Below, piece after piece: positions 60,832-64,000 of a stretch of DNA of 64,000 bases. The DNA lies in the NCBI RefSeq assembly GCF_000145255.1, contig NC_014394.1, positions 2,108,001 to 2,172,000 of the forward strand. Reading direction: 5' to 3'. Both the position numbers and the translations under genes were made by a program. Every line of letters starts with the position of its first letter. Positions within the stretch are counted from its first letter, which is position 1. The stretch comes from Gallionella capsiferriformans ES-2 (GTDB lineage Bacteria; Pseudomonadota; Gammaproteobacteria; Burkholderiales; Gallionellaceae). The notes under the pieces are model-generated. The model was not told where the DNA came from. It did no database searches and saw nothing but the letters and a program-made list of their open reading frames with translations.

Positions 60832-63210
60832 TTAGAACGTGAGGGTATAGCTGGCAGCCACCGCGTGAATTGCATAATTGGGTGACATCATACCTGTTGG
60901 CATCATACGACCCGAGGTGAAGCCAAACGCTTCGCCGTTGTAAAAAAAGTCGCTACTTTTCATTTGCTGAAAGAGGTAACCCAGCGTAACTTTCCCCGTC
61001 TTGTTTACCTGATAGTTTCCGGTCAGCTTGAGGGTGATCACATTGGTCTTGATGTCCGGTGTGTCGCCGCAAACAAGCGTGGAGTTAGCTAATGAAGTAG
61101 AGGCACAGGTTAACAGCGCTGGCACTTGAGTCGAATAGCGCGACTTATCCAGCGAATAGGACAAATCACCAAGCAGTTCAAACTTCCCGCCCATCAATCC
61201 AGTATGCTTGGTATTAAGACCAATTGCATTGCTGGTATCTGTGAGCTGATTGGTATAGGTGTTAACGGGTACTACATTTGCCGTAACCCCATTACCCGCG
61301 AATGTGGCGTTCGCTCCGCTGCGCATATTCCGCCGGCCATTCTGCCACGATGCATATGCCGCGACGCTGCTCTCTTCGCTGTAGCTATAGGTCGCATCCA
61401 GATTAATACTGACACTCTGCCCATCCTGCACACCCAATACCGCATCGTACTTGTCATTCGAATAACGACCATTCAAACCCAGATCAAGTTTCTGCGATGC
61501 CTGCCAGTTCACCCCTGCTTTTAACATATCCTGCTTGCGCGAAGCATAAGGATAGGCGACAAAACCGACAAAATCTCCGCCGTTGAGTACAGAATTGGCA
61601 CCACCAGCCAATATTGAAGCTCTATTACCCACATTCGACAGGAAATTATGGTCGAACACCGCTTTGCGGTTTGCGTAGTTGTAGCCCGCATTGAGACTGA
61701 CACTATCCGTAGCCTTCATCCGATAGGCCAATGCCAGCTTATCTTCGGTACTGGAAGGACTCGCAACGCACTGAGCACCGCCCACCACATTGTTGCAACC
61801 GCGCTTGATGTCTTCGCGCTCGTAGGCGACACGAAGATTCTGCCCCTTAGCGATACGGTAATCAGCTGCCAGCTCAAGCTGGGTCTTCCTGTTGCTGTAC
61901 GGAGTATTCACACCTGTATATGACGTTGCCGCATTAGGTGCCAGATTGATCGACTGATAGAGGTAGGTATTTGATGCCGTGCGATTGTCCCGATCGTTAT
62001 ACTTAAAAGCGGCACTCAAGGTCAGATCTTTGGTGGTCTGATTAGTCAGTTTCAGATCCGCGTGAGTCGTGACAACCAATCCGTTGAGAGATGCCTGAGG
62101 CGGTAACGCTCCGCCAAACATCAGCGCGCTTGAGTAACTGTCATTTTGCGTATTACGTCCGTACGAAAATCCGCCTGCCAGCTTGGTTGCCGGTGAAAAT
62201 ACATAGCCACCGGTCAAATTAATCTGATGAAATTCATTGCTAGGCGCGGTGCTCATCGACAAAGACTGATAGGTACAGGCGCCACCGGAAGCGCAAGTAG
62301 AAACCGATGCGGCATTGTTCGTAACAGGATTCTGCCAGCTCAGGCTGTTATAGCCGTCGCGGAAGAGCGAACCGTAATAAGCTCCGGTCAGATGCCCGCT
62401 ATCGCCGAGCCAGTTAAGCGCCAGATTGAAGTTGTCGGTTTTGTAATTAGTCGGATTCATCAAAACACTAACAGCCTCAGCACGCCAGGTACTTAACCCC
62501 GTCACCCCAGCCTGAGAAGCCCCAGCGATCAATTTTGCCCCGGTCTGATTGAGATGGTTGTAATCGAAATTGACGCTCCATTGCTCATTAAATGTATACG
62601 CAGCGGCAAAGGAAGTATTCTTGCGAGTCGTGCCGACCTTTTCAGTATGAAAAGCCGCTTGCTGAATCGGCGTCAACACTCGCGTGCTGCCGGTTACCCC
62701 AGGGAGATTCATATTAGCGGGGTTACCGTTCACCGTGCCAAATGTCGCCGGCAGGGTAAAGACATTCCCGCCCATCGCGCCCTGTTGCGGCGTTTGATAG
62801 GTATCGGTGATGTTGTGACGCAGTTCATCGTAGCCGATGCTCAAATCCCACTTACCCTGATTACTCAGAGAACCGCCCAGTGAACGCGAAGTTGTGCCCA
62901 GATCGCGACCATTGATATTCCAGCGTGTACCGCCCGCAACGCCCTCATAGGCATTGCCGCCGCGCAGATCAAAATTGCCGACAACACCTGCATTGGCCGT
63001 ATTCAAACCGCTGTATTCACCAAACTTAGCGGATTGTTGCGAGACATTTCCCACGCCGATCTCGACCGAATTGATCGGACGCTTCAAGGCCGCCACCTCG
63101 TCGTTTACTTCATCAGCCGCATAAACAGGCACTGCAAACATCAGGAGCAAGGATCCTTGTACAGCCAAGGTCAGCGCATTAAATTTCATTTTCTCATTAC
63201 GAATTTTCAT
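60832..63210 (-). CDS. mtoB: MtrB/PioB-family decahaem-associated outer-membrane beta-barrel
   Basis: About 790 residues. A signal peptide starts the product (M-K-F-N-A-L-T-L-A-V-Q ... V-P-V-Y-A-A-D). The start is placed at the ATG at 63210, preceded by GGTGATAATC; 63219 and 63189 are alternatives. The rest is rich in alternating polar/aromatic strands (for example S-V-N-F-D-Y-N-H-L-N, L-A-L-N-W-L-G) and ends with A-V-A-A-S-Y-T-L-T-F, a terminal strand closing in Phe. Such barrels hold a decahaem cytochrome across the outer membrane. The mature N-terminus lacks the C-x-x-C motif of Shewanella MtrB. The gene follows the cytochrome gene by ~20 bases. Confidence 0.9.
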   Translation of the reverse strand: MKIRNEKMKFNALTLAVQGSLLLMFAVPVYAADEVNDEVAALKRPINSVEIGVGNVSQQSAKFGEYSGLNTANAGVVGNFDLRGGNAYEGVAGGTRWNINGRDLGTTSRSLGGSLSNQGKWDLSIGYDELRHNITDTYQTPQQGAMGGNVFTLPATFGTVNGNPANMNLPGVTGSTRVLTPIQQAAFHTEKVGTTRKNTSFAAAYTFNEQWSVNFDYNHLNQTGAKLIAGASQAGVTGLSTWRAEAVSVLMNPTNYKTDNFNLALNWLGDSGHLTGAYYGSLFRDGYNSLSWQNPVTNNAASVSTCASGGACTYQSLSMSTAPSNEFHQINLTGGYVFSPATKLAGGFSYGRNTQNDSYSSALMFGGALPPQASLNGLVVTTHADLKLTNQTTKDLTLSAAFKYNDRDNRTASNTYLYQSINLAPNAATSYTGVNTPYSNRKTQLELAADYRIAKGQNLRVAYEREDIKRGCNNVVGGAQCVASPSSTEDKLALAYRMKATDSVSLNAGYNYANRKAVFDHNFLSNVGNRASILAGGANSVLNGGDFVGFVAYPYASRKQDMLKAGVNWQASQKLDLGLNGRYSNDKYDAVLGVQDGQSVSINLDATYSYSEESSVAAYASWQNGRRNMRSGANATFAGNGVTANVVPVNTYTNQLTDTSNAIGLNTKHTGLMGGKFELLGDLSYSLDKSRYSTQVPALLTCASTSLANSTLVCGDTPDIKTNVITLKLTGNYQVNKTGKVTLGYLFQQMKSSDFFYNGEAFGFTSGRMMPTGMMSPNYAIHAVAASYTLTF

Positions 63211-63231
63211 GATTATCACCAGTTTTATAAT

Positions 63232-64000
63232 TTAGCGATGCAACAGTGCGCCAGCTGGATGGTTCGAACCGTGAACCATGCTGTGGCAGTTCTGACAGCC
63301 GCGTCCGGTGTAACTTTCACTCGGATTTGTTGCTGTTGTCGCTGTAATACCCCCCTGAATACCGGCTGCATTGCCAGCGACAGGAACCTTGCTGTTATGC
63401 GGACCGTTGTGGCATTCGGAACATAAGAATGGCGCGCGAGATTTTAGCAATGGTGAAATATTGGAACCGTGCGGCGTGTGGCAATTGCTGCAATCTTCGG
63501 ACACAGGCTGATGCTCCCACAGGAACGGGCCGCGTTTTTCTGCATGGCAGGTGTAGCAGGTTTCATTGAGGGTGTTTTTCTTCAATAATTTTGGGCCAGC
63601 CGAACCGTGTGTGTTGTGGCAATCGGAACAGGCAACCTTGCCTTCACCGATAGGATGGTGGGAAATACGGTTTTCCTGAGCGCGTTGTTCCTTGTGGCAG
63701 GTGTAGCAAACTTCAGGTTGTGTACGTTTGTCGCGAACCTTGTCATGAGCCGTGTGGACCTGGTGGCATGAAGTACAGGCGACATCGTTAGTTTGATGCG
63801 CACTGCCTGTCCACAAATGGCGCTTGCTATCCTTTGAGTGACAGGACAAACAGGCTTGATTGCGTTCTGCAACCGGTGTAGCGGAATTCTTACCGAACAT
63901 ATGATCCGGTTTTGGCGGTTTTGAACTGCCTTTGTGACCAAGATGCGCGATACTCTCACCGTGGCAACTAGTGCAGGTTGGGGTGCGACCATCTGATGTC
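63232..64000 (-). CDS. mtoA: Decahaem c-type cytochrome, MtrA/MtoA/PioA type (5' end outside window)
   Basis: The frame stays open to the right edge, so the N-terminus and signal peptide are missing. Nine C-x-x-C-H motifs are in the window (C-T-S-C-H, C-L-S-C-H, C-T-S-C-H, C-Y-T-C-H, C-S-D-C-H, C-Y-T-C-H, C-S-N-C-H, C-S-E-C-H, C-Q-N-C-H in order); one more upstream would give ten, as in the MtrA family. MtrA-type cytochromes take or give electrons through the outer membrane within a barrel of the type encoded next. In a Gallionella-like organism this would serve Fe(II) oxidation. In Sideroxydans the unit also has mtoD and cymA, which are not downstream here. Confidence 0.92.
   Translation of the reverse strand, partial: TSDGRTPTCTSCHGESIAHLGHKGSSKPPKPDHMFGKNSATPVAERNQACLSCHSKDSKRHLWTGSAHQTNDVACTSCHQVHTAHDKVRDKRTQPEVCYTCHKEQRAQENRISHHPIGEGKVACSDCHNTHGSAGPKLLKKNTLNETCYTCHAEKRGPFLWEHQPVSEDCSNCHTPHGSNISPLLKSRAPFLCSECHNGPHNSKVPVAGNAAGIQGGITATTATNPSESYTGRGCQNCHSMVHGSNHPAGALLHR

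Noticed and set aside
1-64000. CRISPR arrays, rRNA genes and complete insertion sequences
   Set aside because: No regularly spaced short repeats, no rRNA segments and no transposase frames were seen on either strand.

Overview
The window looks like the chromosome of a betaproteobacterium, most probably of the Gallionellaceae / Sideroxydans type of Fe(II) oxidiser. The evidence is an MtrA/MtoA-like multihaem cytochrome gene followed by an MtrB/PioB-family outer-membrane barrel gene at the right edge, a flavoprotein-free assimilatory sulfate operon under CysB, a large chemotaxis and cyclic-di-GMP gene set, and the divergent murJ / rpsT arrangement. The genus is inferred and not proven by the sequence.

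Layout. 1-3.1 kb: ergothioneine genes (end of egtB, egtD), a DMT exporter and a convergent PatB/MalY-type C-S lyase. 3.1-16.2 kb: an accessory region made of two parts. The first part (3.6-13 kb) carries an XRE regulator, a FimB-like short tyrosine recombinase, paralogous membrane proteins, an IHF-beta-like protein, tandem paralogues of unknown function and a type IA topoisomerase (TopB-like). Six transcription starts in it share one promoter architecture: a CTTTGG(A/T) box, exactly 16 bp, then a -10-like hexamer. The second part (14.6-16.1 kb) is an excisionase-like gene plus an integrase abutting the 3' end of tRNA-Val(GAC), preceded by 1.6 kb with no convincing gene.

16.2-24.7 kb: a Cache-PAS-GGDEF-EAL protein, dnaB, a MASE3-PAS histidine kinase, and rpsF-rpsR-rplI with a structured leader and a palindrome on the promoter. 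24.9-41 kb: a chemotaxis locus with cheB-cheD-cheR-HDOD on the minus strand, cheD2 / haem-binding receptor / five-PAS GGDEF-EAL on the plus strand, then cheW, a receptor, cheA, a STAS protein, a receptor-like protein and cheY on the minus strand. Several of these proteins, and a two-gene chemotaxis operon at 48.6-50.4 kb, end in the same C-terminal tail (I/V-E/D-L-F). No cheZ is seen, but two proteins carry a CheZ-like D-x-x-x-Q motif. One receptor-like gene has an in-frame amber codon and a second receptor survives only as a 3' scrap.

41.2-48.5 kb: sulfate assimilation (cysN, cysD, cysH of the APS-reductase type, a DUF934 protein, cysI, a small conserved protein, a TauE/SafE permease) read leftwards from a region divergent to cysB. 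50.4-53.2 kb: murJ, a DUF3579 protein and rpsT. 53.3-57.8 kb: argD, argF, a thioesterase and argG, with a DUF4160/DUF2442 pair inserted after argF together with a second, synonymously diverged copy of the argF 3' end. 57.8-60.8 kb: ppnP, a YajQ protein, a DJ-1/PfpI protein, a membrane-attached methyltransferase and OsmC. 60.8-64 kb: the extracellular electron transfer pair.
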